Source: an uncultured Eggerthella sp. (GTDB lineage Bacteria; Actinomycetota; Coriobacteriia; Coriobacteriales; Eggerthellaceae). Taken from it: 10,504 nt of DNA. The notes under the pieces are model-generated. The model ran no database searches. It had not been told where the DNA came from and worked only from the letters and a program-made list of their open reading frames with translations. The position numbers and the translations under genes were made by a program. Shown piece after piece: positions 1-6,700 of this stretch (the first letter of the stretch is position 1; every line of letters begins with the position of its first letter). The stretch covers positions 1-10,504 of the forward strand of contig URMQ01000051.1 of assembly GCA_900548955.1 (NCBI GenBank), written 5' to 3'.

Positions 1-122
1 TAACAAGCACTGCAACAAGCAAAAAACAATCGGGGTCGCGGGCTTCGCATTGATAACCGCCTTAATATGCGTCTTACCTCTGCGTTACCGCCAGTGAGGA
101 CTTTCACCTCGCCCTGAAGATT
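1..122 (-). promoter_or_regulatory. FMN riboswitch (RFN element), 5' part, cut by window edge
   Basis: Read on the minus strand from base 122, the sequence follows the RFN consensus. It has an AUCUUC P1 strand with AGGGC (minus-strand complement of 111-122), a short hairpin GAGG-UGAAAGU-CCUC, then the conserved CUGGCGGU block, and about 45 bases later AAGCCCGCGACC. These blocks, their order and spacing are those of the FMN aptamer. The 3' half (the second GGCGGU-like arm block, the closing GAAGAU strand and the expression platform) lies beyond base 1. The controlled gene is therefore not visible; by family knowledge it should be a riboflavin transporter or synthesis gene repressed when FMN is plentiful. 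The region between the GGCGGU and GCCCGCGA blocks looks long, probably an extended variable stem. Confidence 0.85.
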
Positions 123-145
123 GTATTCAATTTTGTCTGCAAGAA

Positions 146-173
146 ACTATAGCACACTAAAGAATGCTTTCAA
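146..173 (-). promoter_or_regulatory. Sigma-70-type promoter for the FMN riboswitch transcript
   Basis: On the minus strand TTGAAA (complement of 168-173) is followed after 16 bases by TATAGT (complement of 146-151). Transcription would start near base 139, about 17 bases before the first conserved base of the riboswitch. It sits between the por terminator and the aptamer, as an independent transcription unit requires. This is a consensus match only. Confidence 0.6.
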
Positions 174-201
174 GATAAGGTACCTCTTCTTCGGTAAAAA
201 C

Positions 202-235
202 AAAAAAAGAGACCACCTTATGGGTGATCTCTTTT
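202..235 (-). terminator. Rho-independent terminator of the por operon
   Basis: Arms 205-217 and 223-235 pair over 13 bases with one G-U wobble in the minus-strand RNA, around a 5-base loop. Reading leftward, the 3' arm runs into a tract of seven U residues. It lies 26 bases past the porB stop codon and ends the four-gene por transcript before the riboswitch promoter. Confidence 0.85.
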
Positions 236-260
236 GCATGGTTAGCCAATCAAAAATAGC

Positions 261-1205
261 TTACATATCCTTGGTTGCCTCTACGCGGCCTTCCAGGTAT
301 GCCCAGTAAGCATCTACGTCTGCCTGAATTTCTTCGAGCAAAGCTTCATTGCCAGGCTTAAACAAGTGCTTAAAACGACCCTGAGGCTTCATGAATTCAG
401 TTACAGGGATAACGTTCTTTTCACGAACTGGGGTAAGCTTCCACTTGCCATTTTCGACCTCGAACAAAGGCCAGAACTTGGAGTTTACTGCCAAACGGCA
501 AATTTCAACGGTCATGCTGGAATCTACACGCCAACCACGAGGACAAGGTGCCATGATGTTCAAGAATGCAGGACCATCAACAGCAATTGCCTTTTCAGCC
601 TTGTTTACCAGGTCGCGCCAATTACCTACTGATGCTTGAGCGACATAAGGTACTCCGTGGGCAGCCATGATGGAAGTTAAATCCTTGCGAGCCTGAGGCT
701 TACCTTGCTGAACCTTACCTACCTCAGAAGTGGTAGCCCATGCGCCCTTTGGAGTTGCAGAAGAACGCTGAATGCCCGTATTCATGTAAGCACCGTTGTC
801 GTAGCAAACATATACGATATCGTGACCACGTTCCATAGCACCAGACAGTGACTGAAGGCCAATGTCGTAAGTACCACCGTCGCCACCAAATGCTACAAAC
901 TTAATCTTCTTGTCTGCAGGAATCTTACCTGCGCGCTGAAGACCCTTGTATGCTGCCTCAACACCAGAAATGGTTGCACCAGCATTTGCAAATGCATTGT
1001 GAATAAAAGGAACTTCCCAGGCGTTATCAGGATAGATTGACGTGGAAACTTCCAAGCAGCCCGTTGCCGAGCAACAAACTACATCGTAATCGTTGCGGCC
1101 CATAAGAACCTGGCGTACCGCCATGGAAGCGCCGCAGCCGCCACACAGGCGATGGCCTGGAGCCAAGTCGTCGGGGCGGGCAGAAAGTTGCTTAATATTA
1201 GCCAT
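261..1205 (-). CDS. porB: Pyruvate:ferredoxin oxidoreductase (pyruvate synthase), beta subunit, TPP-binding
   Basis: This 314-residue protein is the catalytic thiamine-diphosphate subunit that, with PorA, decarboxylates pyruvate and forms acetyl-CoA with CoA while passing electrons to ferredoxin in the cytoplasm. The TPP/Mg motif is visible as GDGG at residues 108-111 with the following YDNGAYMNTG block at 135-144. Four cysteines expected to hold the proximal [4Fe-4S] cluster are present: C21 and C24 (CGGCG), C50 (TGCLE) and C221 (APCPRGW). The length is normal for a free-standing PorB. The ATG at 1203-1205 is preceded by an AAGGGG ribosome site, and only 12 bases separate it from the porA stop, so it is translated from the same message as porA. 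It is the last gene before the terminator. The exact 2-oxoacid (pyruvate versus a branched-chain acid) is inferred from overall similarity. Confidence 0.95.
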   Translation of the reverse strand: MANIKQLSARPDDLAPGHRLCGGCGASMAVRQVLMGRNDYDVVCCSATGCLEVSTSIYPDNAWEVPFIHNAFANAGATISGVEAAYKGLQRAGKIPADKKIKFVAFGGDGGTYDIGLQSLSGAMERGHDIVYVCYDNGAYMNTGIQRSSATPKGAWATTSEVGKVQQGKPQARKDLTSIMAAHGVPYVAQASVGNWRDLVNKAEKAIAVDGPAFLNIMAPCPRGWRVDSSMTVEICRLAVNSKFWPLFEVENGKWKLTPVREKNVIPVTEFMKPQGRFKHLFKPGNEALLEEIQADVDAYWAYLEGRVEATKDM

Positions 1206-1217
1206 AATATATGCCCC

Positions 1218-2405
1218 TTACTCTTCGATACCGAGATACTTGATGGAACCGTCGTAAGTGCCTTCAGCACGCTGCTCAAGCTCAGCGAATACCTGACCCA
1301 TCTGATCAAGCGTGATATCTGCGCCGCCTAAGCCTGCCAAATAATCACTTACAGGAATCTGAAGACCTGCAGACTGGAATGCTGCACGAACTTCAAGCGC
1401 CAAAGGAGCATGAGGAGAACCGAAGGAATCAGAACGATCGATTACCGCAACTGCTTTCGCATTCTTGCATGCCTCCACCAACTGCTTTGCAGGGAATGGA
1501 CGGAAGATGCGGGGGCGAACAACACCAACCTTCTTGCCTTCAGCACGAAGCAAGCGAGCCTGATGACGAGCATTACCAGCGCAAGAGCCCAAAACAACAA
1601 TCAGGTAATCTGCGTCTTCGGTGCCCCAGGTATCTACTACATCAAAAGGACGACCCGTAATGTCTGCCCATTCTTTGCCGTGCTTCTCGAAAGCCTCAAG
1701 AGCATTATCCAGAGCATGACGCTCGGTAAGCTTGTACTTCATGTAGCCATTGCCCAGAGTTGCAAACATACCATGACCTACAGGGTTTTCGGTATCAAGC
1801 AAAGGATACAGAGGCTGGTAATCACCAACATAATCCTTAACAACCTGATCTTCTTCCATTACGCAATTATCCATTGCGTGGGTGGTAACAAAGCCATCCA
1901 AGGTGGTAAGTACAGGAAGCAAAACATTAGGATCTTCTGCAACCTTAAAAGCAACAATGGTGTTGTCATATGCTTCCTGAGCAGTTTCAGCAAACATCAT
2001 TGCCCAGCCAGTATCGCGGGCACCCATAATATCGGAATGATCTCCATGGATGTTAATAGGAGCAGACAAAGCACGGTTTGCATTCGCCATAACAATAGGG
2101 CAACGCATACCAGCAGCAATATGCAATTCTTCCCACATGAACGCCAAGCCCTGAGAGCTGGTTGCGGTAGCAACACGAGCGCCTGCAGCAGAAGCACCGA
2201 TGCAAGCAGAAAGTGCAGAGTGCTCAGATTCTACAGGAACGTATTCAGTGGTTACCTTGCCGTCAGCCACAAACTTTGCATAGCCTTCAACGATAGTGGT
2301 CTGTGGAGTAATAGGATATGCCGCCATAACATCAGGATTTACCTGACGGAATGCATCGGCAACCATCTGGTTACCGGTAGCGGAAAACATCTTCTTTTCT
2401 GCCAT
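1218..2405 (-). CDS. porA: Pyruvate:ferredoxin oxidoreductase (pyruvate synthase), alpha subunit
   Basis: This 395-residue protein is the pyrimidine-side subunit of the POR complex, working with PorB to bind TPP and pyruvate. Visible family marks are YPITPQTTI at residues 30-38, the VESEHSA block at 58-64 with the conserved glutamates, the ATSSQGLAFMWEELH stretch at 81-95, and NRALSAPINIHGDHSD at 110-125. The last of these is typical of pyruvate synthase rather than the 2-oxoglutarate enzymes. The C-terminal third has the VLGS and VGVVRPRIFRPFP blocks of transketolase-C-like domains. The ATG at 2403-2405 has a strong AGGGGAG site lying inside the last codons of porD, and the intergenic gap is only three bases, suggesting coupled translation. 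The reading frame is complete, with no missing motif seen. Confidence 0.95.
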   Translation of the reverse strand: MAEKKMFSATGNQMVADAFRQVNPDVMAAYPITPQTTIVEGYAKFVADGKVTTEYVPVESEHSALSACIGASAAGARVATATSSQGLAFMWEELHIAAGMRCPIVMANANRALSAPINIHGDHSDIMGARDTGWAMMFAETAQEAYDNTIVAFKVAEDPNVLLPVLTTLDGFVTTHAMDNCVMEEDQVVKDYVGDYQPLYPLLDTENPVGHGMFATLGNGYMKYKLTERHALDNALEAFEKHGKEWADITGRPFDVVDTWGTEDADYLIVVLGSCAGNARHQARLLRAEGKKVGVVRPRIFRPFPAKQLVEACKNAKAVAVIDRSDSFGSPHAPLALEVRAAFQSAGLQIPVSDYLAGLGGADITLDQMGQVFAELEQRAEGTYDGSIKYLGIEE

Positions 2406-2408
2406 GGT

Positions 2409-2747
2409 TTACTCCCCTTCCTGTTCCTGAGCCTGAGCTTCAGCTTCGGGGATAAGTTCCAGAGCGCCGAACTTACATTCATGAACGCATACGCCGCAGC
2501 CCTTGCAGTGATACAGGTCAATGCCAGTCATTTCGCCATCTTTGATTTCGATAGATGAATCGGGGCAATATACCCAGCACAACATGCAGTTAGTACACTT
2601 TTCAGGATCCCAAACAGGACGATTTGAACGCCAACCGCCGGTATAGCAATTCTTAGACGTACCGCCTTCAGGGCAAACATAGCCAACAGGGAAATCAGAA
2701 GGCTTCCAGTTCTCGTAATCCGAACCGTCGAATTCGTACTTGGACAT
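2409..2747 (-). CDS. porD: Pyruvate:ferredoxin oxidoreductase, delta subunit, 2x[4Fe-4S] ferredoxin-like
   Basis: This small 112-residue electron-transfer subunit links the POR catalytic core to external ferredoxin. Two classical [4Fe-4S] motifs are seen: C51-xx-C54-xx-C57-xxx-C61-P and C81-xx-C84-xx-C87-xxx-C91. Two further cysteines, C25 and C34, lie in the N-terminal extension ahead of the ferredoxin fold; their role is unknown. The C-terminus is a Glu/Gln-rich tail whose codons also provide the porA ribosome site. The start codon ATG (2745-2747) overlaps the porC stop codon by one base in a TAATG arrangement, and a strong AGGAGGTG site (complement of 2756-2763) sits inside the end of porC. 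It is therefore translationally coupled to porC. Confidence 0.95.
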   Translation of the reverse strand: MSKYEFDGSDYENWKPSDFPVGYVCPEGGTSKNCYTGGWRSNRPVWDPEKCTNCMLCWVYCPDSSIEIKDGEMTGIDLYHCKGCGVCVHECKFGALELIPEAEAQAQEQEGE

Positions 2748-3319
2748 TACTCTTGCACCTCCTGATATGCACGTTCAACAGAAGCAAGATTTGCATCAAT
2801 CATTTCCTGAGAGAACTTCTTGCCAAAGGTAATTACCAAGCGCTCCTTAACAAGGTCAAGCGGGAACAAACCCGTCACCTTTGCCAAAGCACCTACAATT
2901 GGGGTGTTAGGCATGTCCTTTTTAATGGTTGCCATAGCAATACCTGAAGCATCAACTACTGCAACGCGCATAGAAGCAGGAGCTCCTACTGCTGCACGGG
3001 CCTCCTCGGCAGTCATGGTAGTGTTGAAGATCAGAACACCATCTTCACGAATACCTTCCATAACATCAGTAGAAGCCAACAGCGTATCATCCATGATGAT
3101 AACGATGTCAGGATTTTGAATATTGTTGTGAACTTCAATAGGTTCACTAGATACACGCGTATACGCCTTCAGGGGTGCACCAGTGCGCTCCGGACCATAT
3201 TCGGGCATAGCCTGAATGTAGTTGCCCTGCAGCAGCGCCGTGTCCGCCACGAGCTTTGCCGCCGTAACCGCACCTTGTCCGGCACGGGCATGCCAGCGGA
3301 TTTCGGTCAACTGTGACAT
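2747..3319 (-). CDS. porC: Pyruvate:ferredoxin oxidoreductase, gamma subunit
   Basis: This 190-residue protein is the gamma subunit, the domain that in the fused enzymes contributes to CoA binding and assembly. The N-terminal RAGQGAVTAAKL at residues 12-23 and the MPEYGPERTGAPLKAY block at 38-53 are diagnostic for the family, followed by the NPDIVIIMDDTLL strand-turn and a DASGIA segment. The ATG at 3317-3319 is preceded very closely by a purine-rich AGGAGAGG site (complement of 3321-3328). It is the first gene of a gamma-delta-alpha-beta operon, the order also known from other anaerobes with split POR. Upstream lies a leader of about 175 bases with predicted structure and a likely promoter, so regulation of the whole complex probably acts here. 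Symbols porC and porG are both used for this subunit. Confidence 0.94.
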   Translation of the reverse strand: MSQLTEIRWHARAGQGAVTAAKLVADTALLQGNYIQAMPEYGPERTGAPLKAYTRVSSEPIEVHNNIQNPDIVIIMDDTLLASTDVMEGIREDGVLIFNTTMTAEEARAAVGAPASMRVAVVDASGIAMATIKKDMPNTPIVGALAKVTGLFPLDLVKERLVITFGKKFSQEMIDANLASVERAYQEVQE

Positions 3320-3495
3320 ACCTCTCCTCTCGCTATAAATCTGCTTTAAACAAGCTCCTTCATTCTATCGACCAACAGAACCCAGCCCTTATGGGTTTCT
3401 CAGCAAGTTCGTTATAGGTCGGTAGACGGAAAAGGCACTCGCCCCATCGGTAGACATCGCAAGGTGAACGGTTGCACACTAAACCAAGCTGCCAA
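3320..3495 (-). promoter_or_regulatory. Structured 5' leader of the por operon, candidate cis-regulatory RNA
   Basis: No gene is seen in this stretch. In the minus-strand RNA the 10-base element UCUACCGACC (complement of 3417-3426) can pair with GGUCGAUAGA (complement of 3364-3373) with a single mismatch. The enclosed loop holds a second hairpin, AACCCA/UGGGUU (3379-3384 with 3392-3397). A second copy of the 9-mer GUCUACCGA lies upstream (complement of 3447-3455, the other copy at 3419-3427) and could compete for the same partner. I do not recognise it as a known riboswitch class. Pairings were found by eye and not energy-tested. Confidence 0.4.
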
Positions 3496-3501
3496 ATTGC
3501 G

Positions 3502-3529
3502 CCTATATTACGTTTTGAGTTTCAGTCAA
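3502..3529 (-). promoter_or_regulatory. Likely promoter of the por operon
   Basis: On the minus strand TTGACT (complement of 3524-3529) is separated by 16 bases from TATAGG (complement of 3502-3507). It lies just past the stop codon of the membrane-protein gene at 3549 and would give a leader of about 175 bases before porC. No terminator was found between that stop codon and this promoter, so some read-through from the upstream gene is possible. Confidence 0.55.
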
Positions 3530-3548
3530 AGAATTATGCTCACAATGA

Positions 3549-5786
3549 TTATGTCCAGAATTGAACCATTTCGATTATGTCTTGATACGCCCAGCCATAA
3601 ACATCGGAATACCATCCTGTCTCAGGAACAAGGCAAACCATCGTTACATACAAAATACTTAGTGCTACCGCAACTTGAATACCACGCAAGTACAGCGTAT
3701 GAGATTTTAAGAAAAAGAGTTTTCCTTCATCTGTTTTAGCACGAGCAGAAAGTGCATCATTAGCGATAAACGCCAGTAACACGGCAGGAATTAAGAACAG
3801 AGTGCTGAAATCTGCGGTATAGCGCTGCAAAATACCTGCCATTTGCGCATCTAGGCAAGCAACCACCACACCAGAAATAAGCATAGTAATAACTACACCA
3901 GCAATAGTATTAGTTGAGCGTACCGTAAAACGATATTTCAAAATTGGTTTAGCAAAAGCCAATATCCACAAAATTGGCAAGCAAACCAAAATGCCGCCAA
4001 ACGTTACTTCTTTGATGGTTTGGCCTAAGTAGGTTGTATCAAATGTAGTGGGCTGAATCCAAGGAAAGACCCCTGTCGTTGTGGGCGTTTGCAAAAAATA
4101 GGCAAACAGAGCAGGTAAAAATCGACCTGGATTAGTACCACGCTGTGTCATGTCATTGACAGTTAAGTTGTAATTAGCGCCAAAATCAAAGAATGACCCA
4201 AATCGAGCGCGGTTATACATCATGATACCCGCAGCTACTATGGCATAGGGTGCTAATAGGCAAATGAATTCTCGAAGGCCTTGTGAGGTAAACAGATGCT
4301 TTTCGGTGATGAACTTTCGCCAAAATAGTGGGAATGCCAAAAACGAAAAGACTACAAACTGAGGACGACATGCTACTACCAGCGCCATACAAAGCGAACC
4401 CGCCAAATACCAACCCCATGCTTTGTTGGAAGCTCTCCCATGAAGCCAAAAATATAATCCCCATACGGTAAAGGCTAGCGCCATAGCAATAGGCAGCGAA
4501 TAAAACGTGGGGAACTTCGCCAAGTACAGCATTCCCGAACACCCCACTAAGGGGATTTGTAAAAGAAGGAACAAGCCTAGACTTACCCGCTTAAAGTGAT
4601 GACGCGCAAACCTATCCATAAGTGCCGTTATTCCCAAAATAAAGGCAATGCAGGCAATAAGCACTCCTATCGCTGTCGGAAAGCTAGAACCCGTTAGTAA
4701 ATAGAAGGGTAGATAGAACAACAATACGGGCAATACCCCGAAGTACACATAGTAGTGTCCTTCATAATAAGCAACATCAAACAGGTAGGCTTCTCCTGTT
4801 TGCTTTTGCAATTCATCACGGGCACCCTTATCGTAGGGGTTTTCCATGTCCTGCAGCCATTGCGGAGGCTCTTCAGTCAAGTACAACTGTCCGTGCGCCA
4901 TAGCCTTCGCTAATTCTGCATACTGCTGCGCATTGTCACCCCCTACTTCGTAGGTGTTTACAATGCTGTGACCATCCCATGAGCCTGAATTGTATTGCGC
5001 TGTTGCAATACCTACTTGGTTAGAACCAAACAGTAAGTACGCCGTCAAAATAAATACTTCGAATGCCGTTGCCGCAACGATACAAACACGACTAAAACGA
5101 GGATGCTCTTTTATCTTGCAGCGATAGATGCTTGATTTTGGACGGAAGACATATATAAAGAGCAAGATGATAAATGCGATGAAGAAACGTAAACCATTGA
5201 AGACAAATGGCTGCGGATCGTTAATCATAATCGCATTTAAAACAAGAGGATACGTAGCATCGTCGTTGATAACCTCTATTCGTAAGTCCTGAATCAATCC
5301 AGAACTTTGCAAATACAGATACTGACTATCTTCGCTAAAGGTTGAAATATCAACTTCAGGAACGCCAAACGTATATTCTGTTGTATTGAAATATGTTTCA
5401 TGCGCTGAATCGGTAAAGCTTATTTGAACCGTTACGGTTTGAGCCGCTTGCGTATTATCGAAATCTAAATGAATGTTGTGAATTTCTTTATTGAGGTCAT
5501 GAAATTCTAAAACATTTGAAGACTCCGTTAGCCTAACAGGCTCATTTTGACTAAACGTATCCGTGGAAGACTTATCGGGATCCGCCAGTGCTAAGCTTGC
5601 TTGATTAGTTAAATTCACTGGCTCATAACTTGAAGAAATGAAGAAATTCATATTGAAAAGAATGACTTCAAGCAGTAAAGCAATAACAAAAATAATGCCT
5701 ACACGAATTCCTGCACGCTTAATATCTGATGCGTGCTTTTGTGCAAGCTCGATACCTTCATCTGCTATATCTTCAATAGGTCTCAT
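3549..5786 (-). CDS. Multi-pass membrane protein, probable GT-C-type glycosyltransferase (ArnT/PMT-like)
   Basis: This 745-residue integral membrane protein has about 12 hydrophobic segments, roughly at residues 27-50, 196-215, 234-254, 343-366, 370-388, 400-418, 427-448, 458-478, 507-524, 594-613, 626-645, 660-677 and 702-720. Residues 51-195 form a polar, beta-rich stretch with no membrane segment, likely outside the cell between the first two helices. A long loop (about 255-342) holds GGDNAQQYAEL at 282-292 and the WDGHS turn, placed like the acidic catalytic loop of GT-C enzymes that use polyprenyl-phosphate sugars. MYNRARFGSFFDFG (523-536) and QRYTADF (654-660) resemble motifs of uncharacterised bacterial GT39-like proteins. 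Donor and acceptor are unknown. The ATG at 5784-5786 has an AAGG site. It stands alone between the adk terminator and the por promoter. Confidence 0.65.
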   Translation of the reverse strand: MRPIEDIADEGIELAQKHASDIKRAGIRVGIIFVIALLLEVILFNMNFFISSSYEPVNLTNQASLALADPDKSSTDTFSQNEPVRLTESSNVLEFHDLNKEIHNIHLDFDNTQAAQTVTVQISFTDSAHETYFNTTEYTFGVPEVDISTFSEDSQYLYLQSSGLIQDLRIEVINDDATYPLVLNAIMINDPQPFVFNGLRFFIAFIILLFIYVFRPKSSIYRCKIKEHPRFSRVCIVAATAFEVFILTAYLLFGSNQVGIATAQYNSGSWDGHSIVNTYEVGGDNAQQYAELAKAMAHGQLYLTEEPPQWLQDMENPYDKGARDELQKQTGEAYLFDVAYYEGHYYVYFGVLPVLLFYLPFYLLTGSSFPTAIGVLIACIAFILGITALMDRFARHHFKRVSLGLFLLLQIPLVGCSGMLYLAKFPTFYSLPIAMALAFTVWGLYFWLHGRASNKAWGWYLAGSLCMALVVACRPQFVVFSFLAFPLFWRKFITEKHLFTSQGLREFICLLAPYAIVAAGIMMYNRARFGSFFDFGANYNLTVNDMTQRGTNPGRFLPALFAYFLQTPTTTGVFPWIQPTTFDTTYLGQTIKEVTFGGILVCLPILWILAFAKPILKYRFTVRSTNTIAGVVITMLISGVVVACLDAQMAGILQRYTADFSTLFLIPAVLLAFIANDALSARAKTDEGKLFFLKSHTLYLRGIQVAVALSILYVTMVCLVPETGWYSDVYGWAYQDIIEMVQFWT

Positions 5787-5856
5787 AGCACCTTATTTTA
5801 ACAATTTGTTTTCATATACCCTATGTATTAGCGTGTTTTATTTATTCCATTAACAC

Positions 5857-5888
5857 AAAAAGCCCCTGACACTAATGCCAGGGGCTTT
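5857..5888 (-). terminator. Rho-independent terminator after adk
   Basis: Arms 5859-5868 (AAAGCCCCTG) and 5879-5888 match perfectly over 10 bases around a 10-base loop. On the minus strand the GC-rich stem runs into five U residues. It lies 18 bases past the adk stop and closes the secY-adk side before the membrane-protein gene. Confidence 0.88.
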
Positions 5889-5906
5889 CAAGAAAACAGG
5901 GTAATC

Positions 5907-6533
5907 TTAGAGATCCAAAGCCTCAATAATGGATTCAAGAACTACCTCAGGATCACGATCACCATCAATTTCAATGAGCAAATCGCAACCACGATAGTAA
6001 TCGATCAAAGGAGCCGTGGAGGTTTCATATACATCAAGACGATTGCGTACCGTTGCTTCGTTGTCGTCATCACGCTGATACATTTCGCCGCCACACTTAG
6101 GGCACTGTGCATCTTGATCAGATCCAATATAGCCGCAGTCACGGCACATACGACGAGAAGTTAAACGCTTGATAATAACTTCCTTGTCTACGTCAACAAG
6201 TAAAGCAGCATTCAAAGGACGGTCCAAAGAAGCAAGTTCAGAGTCAAGAGCTACTGCCTGAGTGGAAGTGCGAGGGAAACCATCCAAAATGAAACCAGCT
6301 TGAGTGTCTTCATCCTGGAGACGTTCCTTAACCAAGCCGATAACTACTTCGTCAGGCACCAAGTCACCTGCATCCATATACTTCTTTGCTTCAAGACCCA
6401 AAGGAGTTTGATTCTTTACTGCTGCACGAAGCATGTCGCCCGTAGAAATGTGAGCATACCCAAACTTTTCAACGAGCTTAGCAGCCTGGGTTCCTTTACC
6501 AGCGCCTGGTGCGCCCAGCAAAACGATATTCAT
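5907..6533 (-). CDS. adk: Adenylate kinase, zinc-LID long form
   Basis: This 208-residue cytoplasmic kinase interconverts ATP + AMP and two ADP. The P-loop GAPGAGKGTQ is at residues 7-16, the AMP-binding TGDMLR at 31-36, and FILDGFPRT at 81-89 including the AMP-contacting arginine. The LID domain (about 122-160) carries a structural zinc site with C130-xx-C133 and C144-xx-C147, the Gram-positive-style tetracysteine version. The length is normal for the long form. The ATG at 6531-6533 has an AAAGGA site about seven bases upstream. In many bacteria adk follows secY in one transcript and is followed by map and infA. Here a terminator separates it from secY and another follows it, and no map or infA is seen, so it appears to be a single-gene unit with its own promoter. 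Confidence 0.97.
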   Translation of the reverse strand: MNIVLLGAPGAGKGTQAAKLVEKFGYAHISTGDMLRAAVKNQTPLGLEAKKYMDAGDLVPDEVVIGLVKERLQDEDTQAGFILDGFPRTSTQAVALDSELASLDRPLNAALLVDVDKEVIIKRLTSRRMCRDCGYIGSDQDAQCPKCGGEMYQRDDDNEATVRNRLDVYETSTAPLIDYYRGCDLLIEIDGDRDPEVVLESIIEALDL

Positions 6534-6574
6534 AAATGATCCTTTCTAGCGGATTCGATAAAATCGCTTCATAC

Positions 6575-6583
6575 ATTGTAGCA
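6575..6583 (-). promoter_or_regulatory. Candidate extended -10 promoter for adk
   Basis: On the minus strand TGCTACAAT (complement of 6575-6583) fits an extended -10 box. No good -35 hexamer is found at the usual distance. Transcription would start near base 6568, giving a leader of about 35 bases before the adk ATG. It lies downstream of the secY terminator, where adk needs its own start. Confidence 0.45.
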
Positions 6584-6647
6584 AAGGCAATAATTAAAGA
6601 GAAAATTTCATCTATTCTATGCTTGAGAAAGTTTATAGCCCCTGCAC

Positions 6648-6678
6648 AAAAAAGAGCGACTCGCTTGAGCCGCTCTTT
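6648..6678 (-). terminator. Rho-independent terminator between secY and adk
   Basis: Arms 6651-6658 (AAAGAGCG) and 6671-6678 pair perfectly. The stem continues inward through a G-U wobble (6659 with 6670) and three more pairs (6660-6662 with 6667-6669), leaving a 4-base loop. On the minus strand it ends in a run of six U residues. It begins about 23 bases past the secY stop codon. Confidence 0.88.
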
Positions 6679-6700
6679 GAAGACGCAGTGTTTTACGACT

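Noticed and set aside
2..97. A short open plus-strand frame from the window edge with a hydrophobic stretch, looking like the end of a small membrane protein
   Set aside because: The same bases on the minus strand are a well-matched FMN riboswitch with a promoter, which explains the conservation better.
1410..2558. A 382-residue plus-strand open frame
   Set aside because: It lies opposite porA and porD, has a cysteine-, histidine- and serine-rich composition typical of antisense reading, and no ribosome site or family resemblance.
3379..3397. The AACCCA/TGGGTT hairpin with nearby CTGAGA as a TPP riboswitch
   Set aside because: The ACCTGATCTGG and GCGTAGGGA blocks of the TPP aptamer are missing and the order of the remaining blocks is wrong.
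5787..5856. A promoter for the 745-residue membrane protein (TTAATG with TAATAC at 17-base spacing)
   Set aside because: The match to consensus is too poor to list in this AT-rich stretch, although some promoter must lie here after the adk terminator.
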